From Halorussus marinus (GTDB lineage Archaea; Halobacteriota; Halobacteria; Halobacteriales; Haladaptataceae), in contig NZ_SBIV01000006.1 of the NCBI RefSeq assembly GCF_004765795.1, positions 186,001 through 250,000 of the forward strand: a stretch of 64,000 nucleotides of DNA, read 5' to 3'. Position numbers and translations under genes: made by a program. Shown here one piece after another: positions 1 through 8,585 of this stretch. The stretch's first letter is position 1; every line of letters begins with the position of its first letter. The notes under the pieces were generated by a model that saw only the letters and a program-made list of their open reading frames with translations, had not been told where the DNA came from and did no database searches.

Positions 1-143
1 TCGGGCTCGCGGCCCGCCCCGCGGACCGCCGCCAGCACGTCTTCGAGCATCGCCGCCGCGAACGACGCCCGCTCGGCCGGCGAGAGGACGCCCTCCAGAC
101 GGGTCTTTGGCTCGCGGGCGGCGTACGGCACCACGACTCTCAT
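1..143 (-). CDS. cofC: 2-phospho-L-lactate guanylyltransferase CofC (N-terminal part)
   Basis: The gene runs off the left edge, so only the first 47 codons are visible. The reading begins MRVVVPYAAREPKTRLEGVL, the nucleotide-binding start of the CofC family, with the conserved basic stretch (PKTRL) after strand 1. CofC activates 2-phospho-L-lactate with GTP (or a related phosphorylated precursor) in coenzyme F420 biosynthesis in the cytoplasm. The ATG at 143 has a TATA-like TCTTAAG about 27-33 bases upstream, consistent with a leaderless transcript. From memory, cofC, a secreted-protein gene and cetZ1 are also neighbours in Haloferax volcanii, which supports the call. Confidence 0.8.
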   Translation of the reverse strand, partial: MRVVVPYAAREPKTRLEGVLSPAERASFAAAMLEDVLAAVRGAGREP

Positions 144-224
144 GCGTTCGGACTGCGTCGGCCGTCGCTTAAGAGACTACGGAAACGGATCGGAGAGCGG
201 GTCGGAAAACGAAGCTCGCGTCGG

Positions 225-1022
225 TCAGCCCAGTTTGTCGTAGCTGTCCTGCTGGGAGCGGTACCACAGCGCGCCGCCGATGATCGCGACCAGCACGACG
301 AGGCCGATCCCGCCGTACAGCAGCATCTGGGTCTGTTGGTTCGACTCGGCCGCGGAGTTTGCGGTCTCCTCGGCGTCGCCCGCGAGGTCGGTCGCCAGTT
401 CGAAGTTCTCGCCGTCGAACGCCGAGACCGCGCTGTCGAACTGGTCTCGGGCCTCCGAGACGTCGGCGCCCGAGTCCTCGGCGTCCGCGATCGCGGCGTC
501 GGCGTCGTCGAGCGCCGAGCGGGCCTCGTCGCTTTCGGTCGTGTACGGCCGGAACTGCCAGCTCTCGATCGCCTGCGAGGCGCCGCCGTCGCGGGCCTGG
601 TCCAGCTCCGCGAGCAGGGCCTGCTGTGGCGGGGCGTAGCTGAAGTTACCCGGGTTGGCGACGGTTCCCTCGACGGTGACCTCGACTTCGTTGGCGTTCG
701 AGTCGGTCGACAGCGAGTGGTTGAACGACTGACCGTCGTAGGACTCCTGTCCGACCTTGTCGTCGGCCTGATCATAGAGTTTGACCGTCCAGGTCACGCC
801 TTCGAGTTCGGTCGCGCCGTTGAGCGTCCACTCCTCGTACTCGCTGAACGGCTGTTCGAGCGTGAAGGTCGCGGTCACGTCCTCGCCGACCTCCGCCTCG
901 CTCGGGGCGTCGCTGGACGCGACCGACACGACGGCCGCGGCCGGCGCGACTGCCGAGACGACCAGCGTGGTCGCCAGCAGGAGCGTCAGGAGCTTAGAAG
1001 AGTGGTTCGAGTTCATCATCAT
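225..1022 (-). CDS. Exported, C-terminally membrane-anchored protein of unknown function
   Basis: A 265-residue protein. It has a Sec-type signal peptide (hydrophobic LLTLLLATTLVVSAVAPAAA near residues 11-30) and an acidic beta-rich extracellular part (about 35-150). A helical Ala/Asp-rich stretch follows (about 165-225), then one membrane segment near the C terminus (MLLYGGIGLVVLVAIIGGAL) and a short cytoplasmic tail. Three consecutive ATGs (1022, 1019, 1016) are possible starts; all overlap the end of cetZ1 (stop at 994-996), so translational coupling with cetZ1 is likely. I recognise no enzyme domain. It looks like a haloarchaeal surface protein co-transcribed with cetZ1; a role in cell shape would be guesswork. 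Confidence 0.82.
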   Translation of the reverse strand: MMMNSNHSSKLLTLLLATTLVVSAVAPAAAVVSVASSDAPSEAEVGEDVTATFTLEQPFSEYEEWTLNGATELEGVTWTVKLYDQADDKVGQESYDGQSFNHSLSTDSNANEVEVTVEGTVANPGNFSYAPPQQALLAELDQARDGGASQAIESWQFRPYTTESDEARSALDDADAAIADAEDSGADVSEARDQFDSAVSAFDGENFELATDLAGDAEETANSAAESNQQTQMLLYGGIGLVVLVAIIGGALWYRSQQDSYDKLG

Positions 1023-2172
1023 CGTCCTCGACGAGTTCTTCGAGGTTCTCTTCGCTCTCCTGGCGGATGTCGTCGATGTTGTCTTGGGCCTCGATGGCGA
1101 CCTCCTGAAGCTCCTTGATGCGCGGGACGTTGTTCACGCCCGACAGGAGGATGACGCTCGCGACGTAGTCGGAATCGGCGACCGGGTAGTCGCCACCCCG
1201 AACCTCCATCGACCCGGTCTGGTCCTCGAGCCACTTCCGCCCGCGCTCTATGCCTTTCCGATTGAGGTGCTGGGGCGGACCGCTCATCACGAGCAGGGCG
1301 CGCTCGGTGCCCTCGATCTCGCATGGGAGGGTGAGTCGGCCGAGCGCGGCCTTCCGGACGAGGCTGGTGATCCGGTTGGTGGTGTTTGCGGTGTCGGTCG
1401 GCTCCTCGTCGCCGCCGGTGAACCGCGACAGCAGGCCGCTGCCCGAACTGTTGGTCTCGACTTCCTCGGCGGCGTAGCCGATGGTCGAGACGCCGCCGCC
1501 GGCCAGCGTGTTGATGATCTCGCTGGAGTCGACGACGCTCTCGGCGACTTCGTCGTTGCCGCCGATTTCGCCCGCCCCGAACAGGATGCCGAACCGCCGG
1601 ACGATCTCCTCGTTGATCTCTGCGTAGCCGCTCTCGATGGACTCGCCCGACTGGCGCCACGCGTCGTTGTCGAACACCATCAGGTTGTCCACTTCGCGGA
1701 CGAACGTCTGGAACGACCGGGCGGCGTTCAGCGTGTAGATGCCCCCCTCGTCGCTGCCGGGCAGGATGCCCAGCCCGTACACCGGTTCGGTGTAGATGCG
1801 CTTGAGGTGCTTGGCCAGCACCGGGGCACCCCCGGAACCGGTCCCCCCGCCCATCCCTGCGATAATGAGGAACGCGTCGACTTCGTGGACAGGGATGTTG
1901 TCGACCGCACCCTGCACTTCGTCGATGTCCTCCTCGGCGATTTCCGCGCCGAGTTCGTTGTCAGCGCCGACGCCGTGACCCTTGACGCGGGACTGGCCGA
2001 TCAGGACGCGGTTGTCCTGTGGCACGTTATCGAGTCCCATCAGGTCGGCCTTCGCGGAGTTGACCGCGACGGCCGACCTGACGATGTCACTTCCGGTTCG
2101 CTGGTCGTGCTCCAGGAACCTGTCGACTATTTTCCCACCTGCCTGCCCGAAACCAATCATTGCGAGCTTCAT
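994..2172 (-). CDS. cetZ1: CetZ tubulin/FtsZ-superfamily cytoskeletal GTPase, probably CetZ1
   Basis: A 392-residue GTPase. It starts MKLAMIGFGQAGGKIVDRF and carries the tubulin signature loop GMGGGTGSG near residue 105, an NSAKAD loop, and VFDNDAWR further on. Its length and N terminus match CetZ proteins rather than FtsZ, because the N-terminal extension of FtsZ is absent. CetZ1 proteins control cell shape and motility in haloarchaea and act as polymers at the envelope. The ATG at 2172 was chosen over upstream in-frame codons because the family begins exactly at MKL. An A-rich TATA-like element (AAAAACTTATCC) lies roughly 45-55 bases upstream. The assignment as CetZ1 rests on the cofC neighbourhood. 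A second paralog lies at 62202-63365. Confidence 0.9.
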   Translation of the reverse strand: MKLAMIGFGQAGGKIVDRFLEHDQRTGSDIVRSAVAVNSAKADLMGLDNVPQDNRVLIGQSRVKGHGVGADNELGAEIAEEDIDEVQGAVDNIPVHEVDAFLIIAGMGGGTGSGGAPVLAKHLKRIYTEPVYGLGILPGSDEGGIYTLNAARSFQTFVREVDNLMVFDNDAWRQSGESIESGYAEINEEIVRRFGILFGAGEIGGNDEVAESVVDSSEIINTLAGGGVSTIGYAAEEVETNSSGSGLLSRFTGGDEEPTDTANTTNRITSLVRKAALGRLTLPCEIEGTERALLVMSGPPQHLNRKGIERGRKWLEDQTGSMEVRGGDYPVADSDYVASVILLSGVNNVPRIKELQEVAIEAQDNIDDIRQESEENLEELVEDDDDELEPLF

Positions 2173-2397
2173 TTTCCGTACCGTGCTCCGTTGGGAGAAA
2201 CACAGCGTTGATGGGCGGATAAGTTTTTTGGTCCGACTCCCGGCGCGCCGAAACGGCGTATTACGAAAAATCGCAAGACGGTAATCGGTCGTTACGCGGA
2301 ATTTCCGTTCGATACCATCTTGTGGACATGTCCTTTTAACTTTATCGGAAATAAGACCTATTGTCGGCGACAAAAGTCCGACGCGCGTCTGACGCCC

Positions 2398-3279
2398 CTA
2401 TTCGACACCGAGATACGACGCCAGCGTCGTCAGCTCCGACTCCTCGACGCCGAACGACCCGATATCGTTGTCCGCGACGGTGTTGTCGAAGTTAAGCGAC
2501 CGATACTGGTCGCGGCCGAACGGGACGACCGGCACCGGCTCGGCCGCGGTCATGCCGACCTTCGCCAACGCCATCGGGATCGAGAGCACCGTCACCGACT
2601 TGCCCTCCGCGCGGTAGACGAGTCGGGTCACGTCCGCGAGCGTCAACACCTCGGGCCCGCCGAGTTCGTAGGTCTCGCCGTCGCGGTCCTCGTCGACGCA
2701 CTCGGCGAGCATCGGCGCGAGGTCGCCGACCCAGATCGGCTGGAAGCGAGTGCGACCGCCGCCCGGAAGGGCGGTGACGTACGGCGTCGTCAACTGCTTG
2801 GTGAAGCTCACGAACTCCCCGCCCTCGCCGAAGACTACGGACGGCCGGACGATGGTGTACGCGAGGTCCGAGTCCTCGACGACCTGCTCGGCCTGTCCTT
2901 TCGTGCGGATGTACTCGGTCGGTCCCGAGGGGTCCGCGCCGAGCGCGCTCATCTGGACGATCTTTCGGACGTCGTGGCTCTCGGCGGCCTCGACCACGTT
3001 CTGGGTCCCGCCGAGGTGGACGTCCGTGTGGGAGGTGGCGCCGGTCGGCTTGAACAGCGGCGAGAGCGCCACCAGATTCACCACCGCGTCCTGTCCCTCG
3101 AAGGCGGCCTCGATGGAGTCGTAGGCGGTCACGTCGCCCCGAACGCGCTCGACGTCCGACGGGAGGTCCGCCCCGTCGGGATCGCGTGCGAGGACCGTCA
3201 CGTCGTGGTCGCGGTCGAGCAGTTCCTCAACGAGGGCCGTGCCGATGAACCCGGTTCCTCCGGCAACGAGAATGTTCAT
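2398..3279 (-). CDS. NAD(P)-binding atypical SDR, complex I NDUFA9-like
   Basis: A 293-residue Rossmann protein. It starts MNILVAGGTGFIGTALVEEL with the GGTGFIG dinucleotide-binding loop, and has an acidic strand end GDVTAYDS and the region SALGADPSGPTEYIRTKGQAE around residues 110-135. The degenerate active site, where the classical YxxxK becomes YIRTKGQAE, is typical of the NDUFA9-like branch. Such proteins occur in many haloarchaea as predicted epimerase/dehydratase or quinone-oxidoreductase-associated reductases. The start is the only plausible ATG before the nucleotide-binding loop. It is divergent from tmk, with 115 bases between them. The substrate cannot be read from the sequence. Confidence 0.85.
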   Translation of the reverse strand: MNILVAGGTGFIGTALVEELLDRDHDVTVLARDPDGADLPSDVERVRGDVTAYDSIEAAFEGQDAVVNLVALSPLFKPTGATSHTDVHLGGTQNVVEAAESHDVRKIVQMSALGADPSGPTEYIRTKGQAEQVVEDSDLAYTIVRPSVVFGEGGEFVSFTKQLTTPYVTALPGGGRTRFQPIWVGDLAPMLAECVDEDRDGETYELGGPEVLTLADVTRLVYRAEGKSVTVLSIPMALAKVGMTAAEPVPVVPFGRDQYRSLNFDNTVADNDIGSFGVEESELTTLASYLGVE

Positions 3280-3394
3280 ACCCGAGATAGGTATCCCCGG
3301 AAAGTAAATGTACGGGCCACGGCCGCGTTCGCGTTCGGGCGCCGACCCGTCCCGACTCGCAGGTCTTTATACCGAGCCGCGACCACAACCGCGT

Positions 3395-3997
3395 ATGCTC
3401 ATCACGCTGGAGGGGCTCGACGGGAGCGGCAAGACGACGGTGTGGGAGGTCCTGCGCGAGGAGTTTCCGGAGTTCGTCTACACCCGCGAACCGACCGACA
3501 CCTGGTACGGCGAGGCGGTCGACCGGTCGGTCGCCGCCGACGACGCCGACCCCGTGGCCGAGCTGTTCCTCTACACCGCCGACCACGCCGCCCACCTCTC
3601 GGAGACGGTCCGGCCCGCGCTCGCCGACGGCGAGGTCGTCGTCTCCGATCGGTACTCCGACTCGCGGTACGCCTATCAGGCCGTCAGCATCGAGGGCGAA
3701 GTCCGCCGTCCGCTGGAGTACATCCGGGGCGTACACAAGCCGTGGACCCGACCGCCCGACGCCACCATCTACCTCGACGTCGACCCCGAGACGGGCGCGG
3801 CCCGGAGCGGCGCGACGAACAAGTTCGAGCAGGCGGCGTTCCTGAGCCGAGTGCAGGACAACTACGAGCGGCTCATCGACGCCGAGCCCGATCGGTTCGT
3901 CAGGGTCGACGCGACGCGGCCGCCCGAGGACGTGCTCGACGGCGTCGTCGACGTGATCGAACGCCTCCGCGAGGAGGCGGCGACCGGCGACGAGTAG
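3395..3997 (+). CDS. tmk: dTMP (thymidylate) kinase
   Basis: A 200-residue protein that phosphorylates dTMP to dTDP in dTTP synthesis. The P-loop [11 protein letters not shown] lies near residues 4-14, the Asp-Arg motif [12 protein letters not shown] near 85-95, and the nucleotide-contact region [14 protein letters not shown] near 125-138. The start at 3395 places the ATG directly ahead of the P-loop strand. A TATA-like CTTTAT sits about 26-31 bases upstream, which supports a leaderless transcript. The longer in-frame reading from 3308 adds an Arg/Pro-rich N terminus with no counterpart in the family, so I rejected it. The length is normal for the enzyme. Confidence 0.93.
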   Translation: MLITLEGLDGSGKTTVWEVLREEFPEFVYTREPTDTWYGEAVDRSVAADDADPVAELFLYTADHAAHLSETVRPALADGEVVVSDRYSDSRYAYQAVSIEGEVRRPLEYIRGVHKPWTRPPDATIYLDVDPETGAARSGATNKFEQAAFLSRVQDNYERLIDAEPDRFVRVDATRPPEDVLDGVVDVIERLREEAATGDE

Positions 3998-4028
3998 CTC
4001 TTTTGGGCTCGGGGCCGTACCGACCGGC

Positions 4029-4439
4029 ATGGCCGACGAGGACGCCGGCCGACCCCGCGAGGACGACGAGGGGCTCAGCCTCTCGCTCCCGCCGATCTCG
4101 CTCCCGGCGGTCCGGCTCCCCGACCGGATCCGGCTCGTCTTCCCGGTGCCGGACCCGCCCGAGCCGATCGCGCGGCCCCGGCGCGTGCGGACCTCGTGGG
4201 TGTTCGTCGCCGTCGCGCTCGCGGACGCGCTAGACGCCGCGGCGGTGCTGGTCGGCGGTCCGACGGCGCTCCCGTGGGTGCGGGCGACGGCCGGAACGGT
4301 GCTGTCGATCCTGTTCGCTGGCTTGCCGGGCCTGCTCTACTCGTGGGAGCTGTTCGCGGCGCTCGGCGGCCGCGGCTGTCTGTCGGTCGCGCCGACCGCG
4401 ACGCTGTTGGTGGTCGCGGGGCTGTTCGTCGGCGACTGA
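4029..4439 (+). CDS. Small membrane protein, unknown function
   Basis: A 136-residue protein. An acidic, Pro-rich, presumably cytoplasmic N terminus (1-55) is followed by two to three hydrophobic segments (about 56-75, 85-105 and 115-134). The charge pattern and third-position G+C are those of a real haloarchaeal gene. It lies 31 bases downstream of tmk on the same strand and probably shares its transcript. The last segment ends at the stop, so the C terminus may lie in the membrane. I recognise no named family. Confidence 0.7.
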   Translation: MADEDAGRPREDDEGLSLSLPPISLPAVRLPDRIRLVFPVPDPPEPIARPRRVRTSWVFVAVALADALDAAAVLVGGPTALPWVRATAGTVLSILFAGLPGLLYSWELFAALGGRGCLSVAPTATLLVVAGLFVGD

Positions 4440-4452
4440 GCCGCCCGCCGAC

Positions 4453-4776
4453 TCACCCCGCCTTCTCGGGCATCTCGATCTCGTCGGGCGACGGGAGCCA
4501 GAACACGTCAAGCGACACCGCCAGCGTGAACGGCAACACCCACACGAGGATGAGCGCGGTGGCGCGGTCGCCGACGCCGCCCCCGCCGAAGCCGACGAAC
4601 CCCGACAGCAGGATCGTCGTCACGAAGTAGATCAGGGGGACGAACAGCGCGGTGTACAGCGCCGCGCCCCAGGTGGTCGCGAGCCGCAGGCGGAAAAACC
4701 GGATCGCGACCGCCGCGACGACGGTGTTGACGCCGATGATGAGCAGGAATCCGATCGCGGTCGCGGCCGATGACAT
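4453..4776 (-). CDS. Conserved-type small integral membrane protein
   Basis: A 107-residue, three- to four-helix membrane protein. Hydrophobic stretches cover about residues 5-27, 33-58 and 70-95, and a soluble acidic tail ends in PDEIEMPEKAG. It is convergent with the preceding small membrane gene (13 bases between stops) and lies 54 bases upstream of nothing else on its strand, since the oxidoreductase gene at 4831 reads in the same direction and ends just before it. No motif points to a function. Confidence 0.68.
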   Translation of the reverse strand: MSSAATAIGFLLIIGVNTVVAAVAIRFFRLRLATTWGAALYTALFVPLIYFVTTILLSGFVGFGGGGVGDRATALILVWVLPFTLAVSLDVFWLPSPDEIEMPEKAG

Positions 4777-4830
4777 CTCTGGGCGGAGCTTGGGACCGCG
4801 CGCTCTTGTGCGTACCGGATGGCGACGGGC

Positions 4831-5964
4831 TCAGAACCGGTCGATCCCGAACGCAGAGACGTCGGTGGCGGGCTCGTCGCCGACCGCCGCCTGCGCGACG
4901 AGCTTCCCGCTGTAGGGGCCCAGCTGGAGTCCGGTCGCGCCGTGGCCGGTCGCGAGGTACGCGCCCTCGACGTCGGGGACCGCGCCCAGAACCGGGAGCC
5001 GGTCGGCCGAGACCGGCCGGAGGCCGACCCGGATCTCGTCGAGCGCGGCGTTGGCCAGCTCCGGCGCCACCCGGAGACACTCCTCGAGGACCTCCCGGAC
5101 CCCGCCCGCGGTCCGCCGGGGTGCGAACCCGGAGTCGCTCTCGCGGGTCGCGCCCGCGACGACCCGTTCGTCCCCCCACGGTACCACGTAGTGGCCCCGG
5201 AACGGACTCACGATCGGCCAGTCGGCCGTCTCGCGGTCGCCGGCGTCGAGGTGAGCGATCTGCCCGCGGTGGGGTTCGACCGGAATCTCGACCCCGAGCT
5301 GGTCGCCGAACGCGCTCGACCACGCGCCGCCCGCGACGACGACGCGCTCGGCGTCGAGCCGGCCGTCGGCGGTGTCGAGACCGGCCACCGAGTCCTCGTC
5401 GAGCCGGATCCGTCGGGCGTCTGTGTGCTCGATCGCGAGCCCGTGGTTCTCGCCGGCCTGCCGGAGCGCCCGCGTCAGGAGCCGACCGTCCACCCGTCCG
5501 GCGTTCTCGTAGTGGGCCGCGCGTCGGACCGAGTCGGCAAGCGGCGGGAACCGCTCGCGCGCCTCCTCGACGGGGATCTCGGCGAACGCGTCGGGATCGG
5601 GTCGACCCAGCTCCGCCTGCCGGCGCTCGATCCGGTCCAGCCCCGCCTCGAAGTCCTCGACCTCGGCGTCGGTCGCCGCGACGCTGAGCAGTCCGGGCCG
5701 GGCGTAGCCGGGGTCGCCGTCCTGTTCGGCTTCGAGCGCGTCGACGAGTTCGGGGTAGTAGTCGACCGCCTCCACAGCGAACTCGAACCACGCGTCGTCG
5801 GCGGTGCGACTGCTGGTCGCGGGCGAGAGGATGCCCGCGCCCGCGGCGGTGGCCCGCCCGTCGTCCTCCCGATCAACGAGGACCGCGTCGACGCCGTCGC
5901 GCGCCAGATGGTAAGCGACCGACGAGCCGACGATGCCCCCGCCGACGACTGCGACTTCGTACAT
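4831..5964 (-). CDS. FAD-dependent oxidoreductase, DAO/glycine oxidase family
   Basis: A 377-residue flavoenzyme. The FAD-binding motif VVGGGIVGSSVAYHL is at residues 5-19, with the second-strand acidic end DRED about 15 residues later. The ATG (GTVAGLD-type) core is followed by the FAD-contacting C-terminal segment VLGAVPDVEGAYLATGHGAT near residues 320-345. That arrangement is the DAO fold of D-amino-acid dehydrogenases, sarcosine oxidases and ThiO-like glycine oxidases. The substrate is not determinable. The enzyme is cytoplasmic or membrane-associated on the inner face. The ATG at 5964 gives the canonical N terminus MYEVAVVGGG. Confidence 0.85.
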   Translation of the reverse strand: MYEVAVVGGGIVGSSVAYHLARDGVDAVLVDREDDGRATAAGAGILSPATSSRTADDAWFEFAVEAVDYYPELVDALEAEQDGDPGYARPGLLSVAATDAEVEDFEAGLDRIERRQAELGRPDPDAFAEIPVEEARERFPPLADSVRRAAHYENAGRVDGRLLTRALRQAGENHGLAIEHTDARRIRLDEDSVAGLDTADGRLDAERVVVAGGAWSSAFGDQLGVEIPVEPHRGQIAHLDAGDRETADWPIVSPFRGHYVVPWGDERVVAGATRESDSGFAPRRTAGGVREVLEECLRVAPELANAALDEIRVGLRPVSADRLPVLGAVPDVEGAYLATGHGATGLQLGPYSGKLVAQAAVGDEPATDVSAFGIDRF

Positions 5965-6032
5965 GTGTCGGTCTGTCGTTGGTCGGGACGGCCCTAAGAG
6001 GTGGGGTTCGCGGCGATCCGGACGCGTCCGCG

Positions 6033-7253
6033 TCAGGTCGATCGGGGGCCCGTCCCGCCGGCGCTCGCGCCCGTCGTCGACTCCCCGGCGGCTCCGGCCG
6101 CGGTCTCGACGGTTCGGAGCCGATCGGGGCGAGCGAGGACGTAGAGCACGTCGCCCGCCCCGAGGAGTCGGTCGCCGGTCGGGAGGGTCTCGACGCTCCC
6201 CTCGCGTTCGACCGCGACGACGCTCGCGTCCAGCGCCGACACCGGCGTCCCGTCGAGCGGGCTCCCGGCCGCGACCGTGACCGCGCCGACCGTCTCGTCT
6301 GCGGCTCTGAGCCGCGCGCCGAACTCCCGGTCGGCCTGCGGTTCGGTCGGGAGCGTCGCGAGCCGGTACTCGGCGTCCGGGTCGAGGTCGGCGGCGTTAT
6401 CGGCGCCGACCGCGAGGGTCGCCACGTCGCCGACCGCCGCCCGGAGTTCGGCGGTGGCGATCCGCTCGGGGCCACTCGCGGCGGCGCCCGCGTCGGTCGC
6501 TTCGCCCGCCTCCCGGGTGCGCCACACCTGTACGAGGTCGCCGGGGCTCGCGCCGAACGACGGGTCGGCCCGGACCGCCACCGCCACCGTCCCGGCGGGG
6601 AGCGTCGGCCCGACGCCCGCGACTCGGCCCCCGAGCGCGAGGTACGACACCGAGCCCGTCTCGTCGACGTCGGCGTCGACGCGCCCCACGCCGTAGTCGT
6701 CCCGGAGCCGATCGGCGAGGCGCTCGCTGAGCTGGGCGACGGTCAGCCCCCGGGGAAACCGGAGCGTCTTGCCCGCGAGCGCCGCCTTGGTCTCGGCGGC
6801 GACCGGCTCGTAGCCGTCGATGTCGTCGACAGTCTCGGGGAGTTCGACCGTCGTGAACCGCCCGACGGTCCTGACCAGCCGGCTCACCTCGCCGTCGAGC
6901 GCGCTCGCGCCCGAGAGGGCGGCCGCGTCGACGGCGAGCCGTCCGCCGACTCGCGCACCCGCGACCGCCGCCACGCTCCCGAGGCAGAACGCCGCGACGT
7001 TGACGAACGCGACCGCCGGCGAGGGGATCGGGTCGCCGCTCCCGAGGTACTGCTGGAGCGCGGTCGCGGTGTTGAGCCACAGCCCGACGGTCCCCAGTCC
7101 CACGAGCACCGCCAGCCCCGCGGGCATCCGCTGGCGGGCGTACGACTCGTAGAGGAAATCGACGATCGCGGCGACCGCGCCCGCGAGCAACGCGAGTCCG
7201 AACACGCGGACCGCCGACCCCGCGAGGTCGGCGAGCGCGACGAGGAGGCTCAC
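6033..7253 (-). CDS. TrkA-C domain membrane protein (second gene of a pair)
   Basis: A 406-residue protein. Three to four N-terminal hydrophobic segments (about 1-90) are followed by a PhoU-like or linker region, then two TrkA-C (RCK-C) type domains. The last is recognisable as GSPLDGTPVSALDASVV with the ending GDRLLGAGDVLYVLARPDRL. RCK-C domains bind ligands such as nucleotides and gate K+ transport. The GTG start (7253) overlaps the TGA stop of the upstream partner, giving a GTGA junction, so the two are translationally coupled. The longer upstream reading in this frame is a shadow of the partner gene. The partner has the same architecture, so the pair may form a heteromer. Confidence 0.8.
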   Translation of the reverse strand: MSLLVALADLAGSAVRVFGLALLAGAVAAIVDFLYESYARQRMPAGLAVLVGLGTVGLWLNTATALQQYLGSGDPIPSPAVAFVNVAAFCLGSVAAVAGARVGGRLAVDAAALSGASALDGEVSRLVRTVGRFTTVELPETVDDIDGYEPVAAETKAALAGKTLRFPRGLTVAQLSERLADRLRDDYGVGRVDADVDETGSVSYLALGGRVAGVGPTLPAGTVAVAVRADPSFGASPGDLVQVWRTREAGEATDAGAAASGPERIATAELRAAVGDVATLAVGADNAADLDPDAEYRLATLPTEPQADREFGARLRAADETVGAVTVAAGSPLDGTPVSALDASVVAVEREGSVETLPTGDRLLGAGDVLYVLARPDRLRTVETAAGAAGESTTGASAGGTGPRST

Positions 7254-8512
7254 GCGACCACCGCCTCGAACCGGTCGAGCGCGCCCGGCGACCCGACCGC
7301 GTACAGTTGGTCGCCCGCGTCGAGGCCGGTCGTCCCCCGCGGCGCGAACGTCCACGAGTCGCCGCGCCGGATCGCCAGCACCGCGACCTCGTGGGGCGGC
7401 TCTTCCGTCTCCTCGGGGGCCGTCTCGCCCGCCCCGCCGAACCCGGCCGCCGGACGCATGCCGTCGAGCGATCCCGGGCGCCCGACCCGGACCTCGCGGA
7501 GCCGCTTGCCGTCGCGTCTGAGGAGCGCGAGGAGTTCGAACTCGCCGCGAGTCCCCCGGGCGTGGACCCGGACCGCCGCCCGGTCGGCGGCCAGCAGGGC
7601 GGGGGCGTCCCGGGCCGGCACGCCGAGGGTGATCCGCCCGTCGCCGCCCGTCGTTCGGGGCGCGGCCCCCGCGGTCGGGAGCGGGCGGTCCGCGCTCCCC
7701 TCGGCGTCGTCGGCGTCGGCGGGCGCGGCGCTCGCGGGCGGCGACCCGTCGGCGTCGGTCCGGGCGCTCAGGACGGTCCCGGTCACCGCCTCGTCGCCGG
7801 TCGCGACCGTCGCCTCGTCGCCGCGTGCGACCCCGGTCGGGACGAGGGCCTCGACCGACACCGCGCGCTCGCCGGTCGGCACGCGCCGCGAGAGCGCGCC
7901 CACCGGGGGCGCGGCGCTGATCGTCGCCCGCCCGCGGTCGTCGATCGAGGCGGCGACCGCCGCCAGATCGTGGTCGGTCCGGAGGCGCTCTTCGAGCCGG
8001 GTTTCGAGCTCCGACAGCGGGAGGTCTGCCGGAAAGGTCCACTCGCCGTCCCGGATCGTCGCCCGGAGCGCGTCGGGGAGCGGCGGGTACCCCTCGACGT
8101 CGCCCACGTCGCCGGTCGTCCGGACCCGGACCTGACCGAACTGGCCGACGCGCTCGATCGCGTCGGCCGACAGCCCCCGGTCGCGTAGCGTCCGGAGCGT
8201 GATCCGGTGGGGGAACTCCGCGCCCATCCGGTCGCCCTGCGCGTGGGCGTACAGCGTCACCATCATCACGACCAGCGCCGAGACGAGCGCGGTCGGCGAG
8301 CCGAGGATCTGGGCGTCGAGCAGGCCGAGCAGGCCGCCCTGCACGCCGGCGATCGCGACCCCGAGGACGAGCACACCGAACCCGGGGATCGTGACGCCGG
8401 TGACGTACTTGAACGTGAATCCGAGCGTCCACGCGACCAGCGCGGGGACGACCGCGGTGAGCGCCCCGAGATAGAGCCCGAGAAGCGCCTGCACGGGAAG
8501 CGAAGCGTCCAT
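7250..8512 (-). CDS. TrkA-C domain membrane protein (first gene of a pair)
   Basis: A 420-residue protein. Three hydrophobic helices lie in the first 95 residues (VQALLGLYLGALTAVVPALV; GFGVLVLGVAIAGVQGGLLG; ALVSALVVMMVTLYAHA). A soluble part follows, ending in a recognisable RCK-C module (VAVLAIRRGDSWTFAPRG then TGLDAGDQLYAVGSPGALDR). The family is annotated in haloarchaea as TrkA-C domain proteins linked to potassium or cation transport. The stop overlaps the start of the downstream gene. It is divergent from a Kch-like channel gene 73 bases away, so this locus is potassium-related. Confidence 0.8.
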   Translation of the reverse strand: MDASLPVQALLGLYLGALTAVVPALVAWTLGFTFKYVTGVTIPGFGVLVLGVAIAGVQGGLLGLLDAQILGSPTALVSALVVMMVTLYAHAQGDRMGAEFPHRITLRTLRDRGLSADAIERVGQFGQVRVRTTGDVGDVEGYPPLPDALRATIRDGEWTFPADLPLSELETRLEERLRTDHDLAAVAASIDDRGRATISAAPPVGALSRRVPTGERAVSVEALVPTGVARGDEATVATGDEAVTGTVLSARTDADGSPPASAAPADADDAEGSADRPLPTAGAAPRTTGGDGRITLGVPARDAPALLAADRAAVRVHARGTRGEFELLALLRRDGKRLREVRVGRPGSLDGMRPAAGFGGAGETAPEETEEPPHEVAVLAIRRGDSWTFAPRGTTGLDAGDQLYAVGSPGALDRFEAVVA

Positions 8513-8585
8513 TTGTTGCCAGCAGGCACACCGGGCCTAAATCAGTACCGACACTTTATCTACCGCGCCGGGAACACTGGGGTGT

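Noticed and set aside
4508-5791. Long Arg-rich open frames opposite or overlapping host genes, here and at many other places
   Set aside because: They are shadows caused by very high G+C in the real genes and have impossible amino-acid composition for a haloarchaeon.
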